From Acerihabitans sp035013185 (GTDB lineage Bacteria > Pseudomonadota > Gammaproteobacteria > Enterobacterales > Enterobacteriaceae), in contig NZ_JAYGJO010000012.1 of NCBI RefSeq assembly GCF_035013185.1, positions 1 to 64,000 on the forward strand: a stretch of DNA of 64,000 nt, in the 5' to 3' direction. The notes beneath the pieces were generated by a model. The model saw only the letters and a list, made by a program, of their open reading frames with translations, ran no database searches and had not been told where the DNA came from. Below are positions 25,481 to 34,514 of this stretch, piece by piece. How positions within the stretch are numbered: position 1 is the first letter of the stretch; the number at the start of each line of letters is the position of its first letter. The translations under genes and the position numbers were made by a program.

Positions 25481-26035
25481 ATGACTGAACTGGAAAAAAT
25501 GCAGCAAGGCGAACGTTATTTTATTAACGACCCTGCTTTGGTTGAGATTCGACATGGTGTACGGGATAACATTGACCGCTACAATGCACTTGGGCATAGG
25601 GACATCGCTCAACAACAAGCTCTACTAAAGGCGATTTTTGCCGCGATGGGTGAAGACGTTCATATTGAAAAAAACCTGCGCGTAGATTACGGCCTAAATA
25701 CCCGCATCGGTAGCCACGTGTTTATCAATTTCAACTTTGTTTTGCTCGACTGTGCGTCAGTGACGATAGGAAATCACGTATTCATCGGACCCAACGTACA
25801 ACTTTTTACCGCGCATCATCCTTTAGAACCCCAGATTCGCTTACAGCATATCGGCTGGGCTGAGCCGATTATAATTAGCGACAATGTATGGATTGCCGGT
25901 GGCTGCACTATTTTGCCTGGGGTGACGATTGGCGAAAACTCCACTGTCGGCGCCGGCAGCCTCGTGACCCGCTCCATTCCGCCAAATGTGGTCGCATGCG
26001 GTAATCCGTGCCGGGTAGTGAGGGCGCTGGCGTAA
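25481..26035 (+). CDS. Maltose/galactoside O-acetyltransferase family enzyme
   Basis: A 184-residue left-handed beta-helix acetyltransferase of the Maa/LacA/NodL group, which O-acetylates sugars with acetyl-CoA. The N-terminal helical domain (ELEKMQQGERYFINDPALVEIR) leads into hexapeptide repeats (IGSHVFINFNFVLLDCASVTIGNHVFIGPNVQLFTAHHP). The catalytic His is in the TAHHP motif. The C-terminal GCTILPGVTIGENSTVGAGSLVTRSIPPNVVACGNPCRV is diagnostic. ATG 25481 is chosen since GAGGTGA at 25469-25475 sits correctly; the frame also opens at ATG 25454 without a ribosome site. The exact sugar is unknown. Monocistronic. Confidence 0.9.
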   Translation: MTELEKMQQGERYFINDPALVEIRHGVRDNIDRYNALGHRDIAQQQALLKAIFAAMGEDVHIEKNLRVDYGLNTRIGSHVFINFNFVLLDCASVTIGNHVFIGPNVQLFTAHHPLEPQIRLQHIGWAEPIIISDNVWIAGGCTILPGVTIGENSTVGAGSLVTRSIPPNVVACGNPCRVVRALA

Positions 26036-26193
26036 ATCCGTCACATCGACGATTGCGGCCAAAAAAGTGGTAACTCTCGCGATTTAACACGGGAAATCAT
26101 CCCCAGATTTACTCACTGCACGCGAGTAGAACGGGGGTCAATGAGCTAAGTCGTAATTAATGCTAAAGCAGGCTTCACAGAAGAAACAGAAGG

Positions 26194-26215
26194 TTTATGA
26201 TGAGTTCATCATAAA
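26194..26215. promoter_or_regulatory. 22-bp perfect palindrome before the YciI-like gene
   Basis: TTTATGATGA-GT-TCATCATAAA is a perfect 10-bp inverted repeat with a 2-base centre, ending 17 bases before ATG 26233. As DNA it looks like a dimeric regulator site. As RNA it would be a hairpin next to the ribosome site (GGGAGTAA). No T-run follows, so it is not a terminator. Confidence 0.55.
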
Positions 26216-26232
26216 TCGTGCGGGAGTAACCG

Positions 26233-26517
26233 ATGTTCATCGTAGATTTAACCTATGAAGAACCCATGGAAAAGGTCGAAGCGTTGTTGGAGATGCATGT
26301 TGCCTGGCTTCAAAAACATTATACTAGCGGTGATTTTGTGGCTTCCGGCAGAAAAGTCCCCCGCACCGGTGGGATCATCCTGACTAAAAGTCTGTCGAGG
26401 TCCATGCTGAATGAAATTTTGGCGCAAGATCCGTTTAACGCGGTAGCCAATTACAGCATTACCGAGTTTATGCCTTCCATGACCAGCGATACACTCAGCA
26501 TCCTTAAATCCATCTGA
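26233..26517 (+). CDS. YciI-like protein
   Basis: A 94-residue protein with the YciI/DGPF alpha-beta fold signature: a first strand MFIVDLTYEEPMEKVEALLEMHVAWLQKHY with the conserved His that follows the first helix start, then SGDFVASGRKVPRTGGIILTKS and a C-terminal PFNAVANYSITEFMPS. Close relatives are annotated as YciI family or DUF1330-like small dimers; some are muconolactone isomerase-like or dehydrochlorinase-like, most have no known role. GGGAG at 26222-26226 supports ATG 26233. The palindrome upstream suggests dedicated regulation. Confidence 0.85.
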   Translation: MFIVDLTYEEPMEKVEALLEMHVAWLQKHYTSGDFVASGRKVPRTGGIILTKSLSRSMLNEILAQDPFNAVANYSITEFMPSMTSDTLSILKSI

Positions 26518-27064
26518 TCTTGACCAGATCGTGGGTGGCGGATACCCGGTCCGCGCCGGCCACACAAGGCCGTGGTGGCCGGTTCTGTCTCTGGTAAGTG
26601 GGGTACTCATCCATTCCCGTTATAACCCGGGCGCTTATCTTCGGCAGACTAAGAACGTCCGGCGGCAAAATCGGCAACCCGGCCTTAATCAACAATAATA
26701 ATATTTATATTAAAATAATCTTATATTATTAAAAACACACATTGCGCTCAGAGTTGTAATTATAAATTATGTGAATTAATTATATATCTGCATGGATTTT
26801 TAATTTTTTACATGATACTTTACGTTAACTATGTAAACATTATTCCTACGCAATTTTATCAATAAAACATAGGTACATATGGATAAAAAAGTAATAGTTT
26901 ATAATAACATTATTACCAACCACAATATTTCCATAAATAAATTTTTAAATAATAAAAACAAATATATTTATACGTTTATTAATGAGTAACAATAATCAGT
27001 TGTTAATTTGCTATGTCGTCATACATTACAATAATTCACCAGCACATAACATAGGCGATAATGA
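26518..27064. other. AT-rich intergenic region at the island edge
   Basis: About 550 bases. The composition changes abruptly near 26690 from mixed to extremely AT-rich, continuing into the giant gene. A weak frame at 26982-27170 overlaps the giant gene start and has no features. No tRNA, integrase or attachment site is seen at this edge. Confidence 0.55.
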
Positions 27065-30000
27065 ATGTACCCAAACCTTACTCATCTGCATAGACAGTCG
27101 CACAGCAAAAATCAACTTAACAATAAACCAGCAGAAATATTTATTATTCAAAATCCGAGTGAAACGTTGATTGATGGGTCTCACGCGGCAAGGATCATCG
27201 GTAGCGAAAATAGACATTTACCCTTTAAGGGGGCTAAAGAAAAATCACAAACCACATCAACAATACGAAAAAAACAGGTGGATGATTTATATAAAAATGT
27301 CAATGAATTTAAACAAACCCCTGATGATCAGCTTATCCCTTTAGGCACGAGATATATCGATATTGAGTTTACAGGAGGACGGTATTCACTGCTGGCGACT
27401 ATTTTTAAATTGAGCAGTGGCGTGCGGGTTTATGTGACCAGTTTGATGGGCAAACAAATCATTTCCGATGGCGAAATTTATTACATCGATAATATTGTTG
27501 CCCCTCCGCCAGCTTCGTTGTTTTCTCAGATATTCCAACTGCTGGCCCAGCTTATCAACGTGGTGCAGGTTTCCATCCCAGTTTTTACTCGCGCAACCCA
27601 CACCGCGCAGACGCCCGTAGTGATGACAACACTGGACAGCAATGCACGTGTCATTCATATGCCAAACGTCTCTGCACATGGCGTTATGACTCAGAGATCA
27701 TCTGACCGTGGCCGCGACCCTAGCCCGTATCCATTCACGGCCGCTGTCCCTTTTCTCACCAGAAAACGGCGTAACACCGACAACCAGCATGATGTCGAAG
27801 CGTCTAAACAGCCGGATCATAATACAGTATTTTCCCATTCGTCATTATCACTGGAAAAGGCATCACTGCTTAAATACTGTGCTTGTTTATCAAATTTCGA
27901 TTTGCCGAGTGAATATGCAAAAAAGACGTTAATGACTCTGGTACAAGATTATTCCGCCACACTAACCCAAGCGTTAAAGGAACAAAATTGGCTTAATGGT
28001 TTTGATTATTATTTAGGTAAATTAATTAAGCATCACATTGATCACGCATTATATTTTAAAGAAAAAAGAAAAACATTAACCATTATTTTAATCAAGCGTT
28101 ATGTGGAAATAGAAAATAGCGCCGTGTGTAAGAAAAATCCATCACAAACCGGTGGTCAATGTGACATTGACCCGAAATTTGACCATCCACAATTTTTTCT
28201 TGAAAAGTATTTCAATTTTAATGAAAATATTGTCAATGTTTTCAAAGAAATAAACCTACGCGTGTTAAATGAAGTCATAGTGATTAAAAATCACAAATCT
28301 TATACAGTGACTAAAACTCACTTACAAAAAATGTTATCTTCTGCTAGTAAGGAAAATGAAAAGGTATTTTTTGAATACTACACAACGCTCATTTTGATGG
28401 AAAAAGCGCACCACCATTTTCGCCGCCACGTCCAGCATCATTCGTCAACGAAAGGATTACGCAAAATATTATTTGAAAATAATTTACATTTGTGGTACGC
28501 AATTATTAATAAAAATATGTTAAATTTAAAACAGACTTTATTATCTCGTTTTTTTTATTATATATTTCATTACAACATGATTCATAATGATCCATATGAT
28601 GAAGAAAACTTGATTATTCCTGGTGAATTTACCCCACACTGGCAGATTTTTGTTATAAAAAAACAACAGTTAGAATTTAAATCACTGGATGATATATTCC
28701 AAAAGCAACTTATTGATTATTTTCAACATTCATTACCCCCAAATACCCATTTGACAAAAATTATTAAATTGATAGAGTACTCGCGGACAAAAATATCAAC
28801 CTCCACCCTCAGAGACGATTGGCAAGCCGATAGCCTTGCACCGTACAGAAAAGCTAAAGATATTTTAGAGAAAAACATATTGATTAACCTTGATGTCGAC
28901 CATAGCATCGGTGAATTGAGCCATGATCAGTGGCATGCAGATTCTGATTTGTTAATAAAATATAACAAAGAGTGCCAGATGTTATTGCAATATTTAGCCA
29001 CGGTACAAAAGGAATTCAATAAAGCGTTAATATCTTATTCTGAAAATAATATTGTAACCACTGCTGAAACTCCAGTGCAATTTTTAGTAAACGCAAAGAT
29101 TTCTGCTGTAAATCATTTAGTTAATAATGAGAATACCATCAATGCTGCCGGTGGCCCCTTACCTTATTATCTTGAAAAAATCAAGGAGGGTGATATTGAT
29201 TTTTTTATATATGCGGCTTGTTATTGGTTTATGGCCACCCATCAATCGACGGAAAAAAATTGGCGTGATCTAGATGCTTTTTCTATTTTAAAATCCTTTA
29301 AAACCTCCGATGAACTTGAATTCAATGACTTCAGAATCCGTAGAACAACGCAGTACACAAGTGTATTTAATTTGAAAACATCAGCTACATTTAACGACAC
29401 TGATTCATATTTTGACCAATTTGCTGAATATGAATTTCATGATATGCATCATGAAGCCAAAAACATGACTGCTCATTTGGTCATGCATTCATTAATTTCG
29501 TTCCGTGATCTTATCTCACCACTGCAAGAAATATTTACCTTTAGAATTTTTTCTAGACATTATATTCACAACACACTTGTTCCACAAGTCTGGGTTTCTA
29601 CGCCAAAGAAGAATTATGGTTTTATTATCATAATGAAAACCCAAAGTGGAAATACCTATTTAGCCTCAACGTTGCTGAGCGCACCATTCATTATTGATAT
29701 TACTAAACATAGAGACAATGCTTTATATAAACGCATCATTGATATACTACAAAAAACAAATTTTAATGTTAATGTAAGTAATAGAGAAAAAACACCATTG
29801 ACGTATAATGAACTAAGTGAATTATTATCCTTGTCTTCTGATGATCCCACCGATAACCTACTTAATTTTATTGTTCATCCACCGAAAAAAAATATATTTT
29901 CAAACCCGCAGTCGGATTTTTCTCTTGTCGCAGATATCAATAACATGCGTTACAGTTCGCCTTTAGCAGCGCTTGATCATTGGTACAAAGACATGCTGCT

Positions 30001-32848
30001 TGAAATCAGTCAGGATAGCGCAGATATATTAGTGGATCATAATTGGGTAGACTATCTAACGTCATTAATCCCTTTCTACGAGGTCATCTGGCGTTACTGG
30101 CATGACCAACGTTATGAAATTCGCATTAAAGACATTCTTCTTGATTCATTTGATTTAACCTGTTCTTTAGTACCCGCGGGTGTAGGTATCATTAAACTCA
30201 ATAAAATTACTTTAAGTAAAATCATAAGCCTTGCCAAGGAAAATAAGATTAAACCGAGTAAATTTAATTATTTTTTACTACAAAAGATTTTAAAAAAATC
30301 AGCAACAGCTCTCTTAGATAATGCAATAATAATAAATAATGAATTGATTTCTTTTCTGAACCCTAACCCACTTCAAAAGTTATTCAATAGACATATATTT
30401 GGATTTGTGAATCGGAAAGTCTTAAATGAAAAATCATGGTTACGCCACAATATTCTTGACAATGAGATAAAAATAGCAACCATGAAAAAATCGTGGGCGA
30501 TTGATATTGAAAAAATCGTAGCTCGCCCAAATGAAAATGGAATATTCGAATCTGACATGGAAACAATGTACCGTGAATGTTATGTTAAGATAGATAATAT
30601 TTTTTATTCCATTATTTTTGACAAAACCATCAATCGATGGAGAATTGTCAATCCACGTAATACCGACAAATTTGATGGAGCCATTCCAATTATAAAAAAT
30701 CAAGCGGGTCAATGGCACTCGGCTGCTTTTCATGATCCAGACCCGATTTCTCCCCTTACTGGCATCGGTATGACTTCAGCAGACCTTTATTCCGGCTTAA
30801 ATATCATACAATTCGAGCCACTAACGATAATAAAAGATCCTGAGGTACTTAATGATGAAGTCGTTTATCTTACCAAACGCAAATTACAGTTATTTTTTGA
30901 CATTTATCAACCTTATATTAACGATTGTTTAGCCAAAAAAATACCCGAACACGATATTATAAAAATAATAATAAATGGACTTATCACCAAAAAAGGGTTT
31001 GACAAAATACCTTTTATTGGCATTAATCCGCAAATAAAAAAATATATATTATCCATTGTGGACAGTTTTGAAAAAAATGACTCGGTGACAGTAAGTTACC
31101 GAGTTAATAAATGGTGGGTTGATGAGCAGGACATCAATCCCATTGATCATCTGGTCATAAAACTCAACATCGATGATACTTTATTTATTATCGATCTGCT
31201 CAGTTTTCGCCCCGACACGGGATTAAAGGGCGAACAAAAACAATTTTTTTTGGAGCATGAATGGTTAACATATTATGATATTAATATCCCAATACAATAT
31301 GGATTGGTTAAATTCGTAGATTATGAAAAAATAAATTCTGCTATTGATTTCTCATTAAAAGTTGCCATCACTCCAACGAATTACATCAAAGAAGCAATGT
31401 TAATTCGTGAACCTATATGGTATAAAACCTCCTTAATTAAGAGTAATTTGAATTATTTTAATAACGCAGTATCTCCTGATTATCAGGTTAGCCCTACCGT
31501 ATTGAGTGCTGCTCGAAATATTATAATTAGAACTGCAGAATATGACCCACACCCTGGGATTGATGCCAAAAAATTAAAATTCCCATTTTTAATACTCGAA
31601 AAAGCAGAACTCATAACACTTAAGATGTCAGAACGGAGTAAATCACTTATGGATTTTACTCCACGGATAAAAATCCCGTTAGAAGCTTATTTTGGGTTAT
31701 ATTATGAAGTCAAATGGTTCAAGCAGTTACTTGACCTTGAGCAAGGTGTGTTGCTGGCTTTTATTTCTTTAGACGGAATGTTACATCATCTGATGATTTG
31801 CCTCGGCCTTGGCCGTTTTGCTGCACAAGATAATGGTTTTTTTAACCCTCAACTTAGCGCCAGACCTTCCATTATTACCGCTGAAGAGATGGGTGTGTTT
31901 TCACAAGGTACATTTCAACTTCGCGGAATAGGCGGACCCTATAAACTATTTATTGGCATTACTGATACTTCAATACAAAATAAAGTTTTTATCCCCCCCA
32001 ATCAATTGTTGGATCCACCACTCGCCACGACAATGAATGGGGATGATTTTACCAATTATGATAATTATTTCAATAGGTTTACTCAACTACTCGGCGATCG
32101 TTGGGAAATCCGTAATTCTGTTAATATGGATCATTGCCTAATAATCAAAATGCAGGCTGTTCCACACAATGCCCGAATCATTCATGGTATGGAGTTAGCC
32201 AATATTGTTCGTGGTTTATCTTATTACACATCTTTTTTATCTCCATTAAGCACAGTCAGCTCTATTCAATTGATATCTTGTTACAGCCTACATAATGGCA
32301 TTAAACCTTTAGGTCAGGTTTTAGCCGATGAACTTCTACTCACGGTGGAATCTATCCCTTATTACTCTAATGATGCTATTCGTCAACGACATCCCGAATG
32401 GTATACTGTTTACACCCCACAGTCAGCAAATTCTAATACCATTAAAACCGCCGACGATGAAATTGACTATATAAAAATGCGTAACGAATTAAAAATTACC
32501 AACAGTCGACTAAATCTTTTACTTAAAGCATTGGCCAGTATAAAACAAAACGTCAATAACCGAAGGAAAAAACGGTCTATACAAGACATCCCCGAGATTT
32601 TCATTAATATTGCGCTGACGATACTGGGGGATTCAATCTCGGCAGAGGATTTTATCGCATATCTACCCTCCGCGACCGATCGCAACACGTTTAACAAAAT
32701 TAAACTCGAGTATAATATTAATGAAAAGACCTCTAATGAAATATTTTTCCAATGTTTTTTTGATATTGTCTCTTATATTGATGATCTAAAATATCGCGCT
32801 AACTGGTTTCAGTATTCGAAAGAAAATATTCTAAAATCCAGTGAGTAG
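27065..32848 (+). CDS. Giant toxin-like protein of unknown family (1927 aa)
   Basis: A single uninterrupted 1927-codon frame, much more AT-rich than its neighbours. I see no signal peptide and no recognised full-length family. Residues about 1175-1225 carry an FYSIIFD...WRIVNPRN...PIIKNQAGQW pattern that recurs in large effector/toxin proteins of the dermonecrotic-toxin-like class. The C-terminal part (about 1680-1760) has a hydrophobic strand, His1701 and His1707-Gly, a helix, then a hydrophobic strand ending in Ser-Cys1739 followed by a G...LGQVLADEL helix. This layout resembles clan CD cysteine peptidases such as the C80 autoprocessing domain of MARTX and TcdB. Polybasic sites RKRR (233-236) and RRKKR (1833-1837, then Ser) could be processed. 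Start ATG 27065 lacks a strong ribosome site. Toxin or effector role is inference. Confidence 0.75.
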   Translation: MYPNLTHLHRQSHSKNQLNNKPAEIFIIQNPSETLIDGSHAARIIGSENRHLPFKGAKEKSQTTSTIRKKQVDDLYKNVNEFKQTPDDQLIPLGTRYIDIEFTGGRYSLLATIFKLSSGVRVYVTSLMGKQIISDGEIYYIDNIVAPPPASLFSQIFQLLAQLINVVQVSIPVFTRATHTAQTPVVMTTLDSNARVIHMPNVSAHGVMTQRSSDRGRDPSPYPFTAAVPFLTRKRRNTDNQHDVEASKQPDHNTVFSHSSLSLEKASLLKYCACLSNFDLPSEYAKKTLMTLVQDYSATLTQALKEQNWLNGFDYYLGKLIKHHIDHALYFKEKRKTLTIILIKRYVEIENSAVCKKNPSQTGGQCDIDPKFDHPQFFLEKYFNFNENIVNVFKEINLRVLNEVIVIKNHKSYTVTKTHLQKMLSSASKENEKVFFEYYTTLILMEKAHHHFRRHVQHHSSTKGLRKILFENNLHLWYAIINKNMLNLKQTLLSRFFYYIFHYNMIHNDPYDEENLIIPGEFTPHWQIFVIKKQQLEFKSLDDIFQKQLIDYFQHSLPPNTHLTKIIKLIEYSRTKISTSTLRDDWQADSLAPYRKAKDILEKNILINLDVDHSIGELSHDQWHADSDLLIKYNKECQMLLQYLATVQKEFNKALISYSENNIVTTAETPVQFLVNAKISAVNHLVNNENTINAAGGPLPYYLEKIKEGDIDFFIYAACYWFMATHQSTEKNWRDLDAFSILKSFKTSDELEFNDFRIRRTTQYTSVFNLKTSATFNDTDSYFDQFAEYEFHDMHHEAKNMTAHLVMHSLISFRDLISPLQEIFTFRIFSRHYIHNTLVPQVWVSTPKKNYGFIIIMKTQSGNTYLASTLLSAPFIIDITKHRDNALYKRIIDILQKTNFNVNVSNREKTPLTYNELSELLSLSSDDPTDNLLNFIVHPPKKNIFSNPQSDFSLVADINNMRYSSPLAALDHWYKDMLLEISQDSADILVDHNWVDYLTSLIPFYEVIWRYWHDQRYEIRIKDILLDSFDLTCSLVPAGVGIIKLNKITLSKIISLAKENKIKPSKFNYFLLQKILKKSATALLDNAIIINNELISFLNPNPLQKLFNRHIFGFVNRKVLNEKSWLRHNILDNEIKIATMKKSWAIDIEKIVARPNENGIFESDMETMYRECYVKIDNIFYSIIFDKTINRWRIVNPRNTDKFDGAIPIIKNQAGQWHSAAFHDPDPISPLTGIGMTSADLYSGLNIIQFEPLTIIKDPEVLNDEVVYLTKRKLQLFFDIYQPYINDCLAKKIPEHDIIKIIINGLITKKGFDKIPFIGINPQIKKYILSIVDSFEKNDSVTVSYRVNKWWVDEQDINPIDHLVIKLNIDDTLFIIDLLSFRPDTGLKGEQKQFFLEHEWLTYYDINIPIQYGLVKFVDYEKINSAIDFSLKVAITPTNYIKEAMLIREPIWYKTSLIKSNLNYFNNAVSPDYQVSPTVLSAARNIIIRTAEYDPHPGIDAKKLKFPFLILEKAELITLKMSERSKSLMDFTPRIKIPLEAYFGLYYEVKWFKQLLDLEQGVLLAFISLDGMLHHLMICLGLGRFAAQDNGFFNPQLSARPSIITAEEMGVFSQGTFQLRGIGGPYKLFIGITDTSIQNKVFIPPNQLLDPPLATTMNGDDFTNYDNYFNRFTQLLGDRWEIRNSVNMDHCLIIKMQAVPHNARIIHGMELANIVRGLSYYTSFLSPLSTVSSIQLISCYSLHNGIKPLGQVLADELLLTVESIPYYSNDAIRQRHPEWYTVYTPQSANSNTIKTADDEIDYIKMRNELKITNSRLNLLLKALASIKQNVNNRRKKRSIQDIPEIFINIALTILGDSISAEDFIAYLPSATDRNTFNKIKLEYNINEKTSNEIFFQCFFDIVSYIDDLKYRANWFQYSKENILKSSE

Positions 32849-33222
32849 GCGTTAATACGCCACCACGATGTGCTCTGCGAGCCTTGCCAGGCATTCAAGC
32901 CATGATCGCCTGGTACGGCTGCGTTATTTTGTCCTCTGTCGGGCAAAAACATGCGGTATCGGGTTGGCTAATGTGTATGAATGACGTAGCCCATGCCGGA
33001 TTAACCAAACCTTCGATGGCCATTGCCACACAATCCCTCCGCCTACATCTTGCACAGATCACATTTTCCCCTACTTTCGTGAAAACACTCACACGCCTTC
33101 ATGCAGACGCCCAAACATAAGGCGAAATTTTCGGCGTTTAGCCCTGGAAATGAGCTAACAAACTGGCTAACTTCAATAATGAAACTATGTTTTGATGTTT
33201 TTACTCTATGGTTTTAATGAAT
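32849..33222. other. Intergenic region after the giant gene
   Basis: About 375 bases where composition returns to normal. Short opposing frames at 32884-33120 (+) and 32895-33092 (-) have no recognisable features. It may hold debris of a former insertion. No terminator is evident after the giant gene. Confidence 0.5.
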
Positions 33223-33238
33223 TGTGAATGTGCTCACA
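33223..33238. promoter_or_regulatory. Consensus CRP site
   Basis: TGTGA-ATGTGC-TCACA matches the CRP core TGTGA-N6-TCACA exactly, flanked by AT and TT as usual. It lies about 70 bp before the enolase-superfamily gene, consistent with cAMP-CRP activation of the operon when glucose is scarce. Confidence 0.8.
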
Positions 33239-33308
33239 TTGTTGATAAAACGCGCAATTGCTGAGCGCCCTCCCGATGTTATCCTTCTCAGTAATGGCAG
33301 GTATCACT

Positions 33309-34463
33309 GTGAAAATAAGTTCTGTTGAAGTCACTGTTTTTACTTATCCGACCCATCGCGTTTCTGACAGTGCAGGTCATTCGCATCCGGGTGAAGAAAA
33401 CCAGGCAAAAATGGCGATGTTGACGATTACCACTGACGAAGGCGATTGCGGCTATTCGTTCGCACCGCCGGAAGTGGTGCGACCCCACGTCGTCAGCGCC
33501 TTTTTTAGAAAAGTTCTGATCGGTCAGAATCCGTTCGACCGTGAGCGGCTGTGGCAGGATCTGGTTCACTGGCAGCGCGGCAGTGCGCACCAGTTGACTG
33601 AGCGTGCACTGTCATTTGTCGAACAGGCGCTGTGGGACTTAATTGGCCGCAAACTGAATATGCCGGTGCATAAACTGTTGGGGGGATTTCGCGAAAAGGT
33701 CCCGGCTTATGGCAGCACGATGTGCGGTGATGAACTCACGGGTGGGCTGTCAACGCCAGATGAGTTCGGCCAGTTTGCCGAGAAGCTGGTGGCACGGGGT
33801 TATCAGGCCATCAAGCTGCACACATGGATGCCACCCGTGGCATTCGCACCTGATCCTAAAATGGACATCAAGGCCTGCGCCGCGGTGCGTGAAGCTGTCG
33901 GACCTGACATCGATCTGATGCTCGATGGTTATCACTGGTACAGCCGCAGTCAGGCGCTAACCATCGGTAAGGCGCTGGAAAAACTCAATTTTGCGTGGTT
34001 CGAGGAGCCGATGGAAGAAGAGAGTATGGCGTCCTACGCGTGGTTAGCGGAAAACTTGTCTATTGACGTGATCGGTCCTGAAAGTCTGGGCGGCAAACAC
34101 CACAGCCGAGCAGACTGGGTAAAAGCTGGCGCCTGCGACATTTTACGCGCCGGAGCCAACGGCGTCGGCGGGATCTCGCCGTGTATGAAAGTCGCGGGTC
34201 TGGCCGAGGCATTCGGTATGGACTGCGAAGTACACGGCAACGGTGCGGCGAGTTTGGCGGTGGTCGGCGCTATTCGCAACTGTCGCTGGTATGAACGCGG
34301 CCTGCTGCATCCATTCTTGGAATACGACACCCCCGCAGCCTACCTGAACAGCATTGTTGACCCGATGGATGCGCAAGGTTTTGTTCATCTTTCTAACCGC
34401 CCTGGCCTCGGAGAGGACATCAATTTTGATTACGTAGCAACCCATACTGTCAGTCGCGACTGA
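33309..34463 (+). CDS. Enolase-superfamily (mandelate racemase subgroup) enzyme
   Basis: A 384-residue TIM-barrel enzyme that abstracts the alpha-proton of a carboxylate; probably an acid-sugar dehydratase or racemase. Counting from GTG 33309, Lys169-x-His171 (KLHTW) replaces the usual KxK base. Metal ligands are Asp206 (MLDGYHWY), Glu232/233 (FEEP) and Glu258 (GPES). Asp277 and His309 (EVHGNG) would form the Asp-His dyad. GTG 33309 is chosen because AGG at 33299-33301 is well spaced and homologues start at this KISSVEV point; ATG 33294, ATG 33276 and TTG 33258 are open alternatives. The following peptide-type ABC genes probably import its substrate. The true substrate cannot be read from sequence. 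Confidence 0.82.
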   Translation: MKISSVEVTVFTYPTHRVSDSAGHSHPGEENQAKMAMLTITTDEGDCGYSFAPPEVVRPHVVSAFFRKVLIGQNPFDRERLWQDLVHWQRGSAHQLTERALSFVEQALWDLIGRKLNMPVHKLLGGFREKVPAYGSTMCGDELTGGLSTPDEFGQFAEKLVARGYQAIKLHTWMPPVAFAPDPKMDIKACAAVREAVGPDIDLMLDGYHWYSRSQALTIGKALEKLNFAWFEEPMEEESMASYAWLAENLSIDVIGPESLGGKHHSRADWVKAGACDILRAGANGVGGISPCMKVAGLAEAFGMDCEVHGNGAASLAVVGAIRNCRWYERGLLHPFLEYDTPAAYLNSIVDPMDAQGFVHLSNRPGLGEDINFDYVATHTVSRD

Positions 34464-34514
34464 CCTGCGGGCAGAAAAAATAATAACCCTCTGACTCTAC
34501 CCGGAAGGTACCTC

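Noticed and set aside
27065..32848. RHS, FhaB or MARTX-type assignment for the giant gene
   Set aside because: No YD repeats, haemagglutinin repeats, glycine-rich MARTX repeats or signal peptide were seen, so these family names are not supported.
32884..33120. A 78-codon frame after the giant gene, with an opposing 65-codon frame
   Set aside because: Neither has a ribosome site, signal or recognisable family. Both use ordinary composition and overlap each other, so chance frames are more likely.
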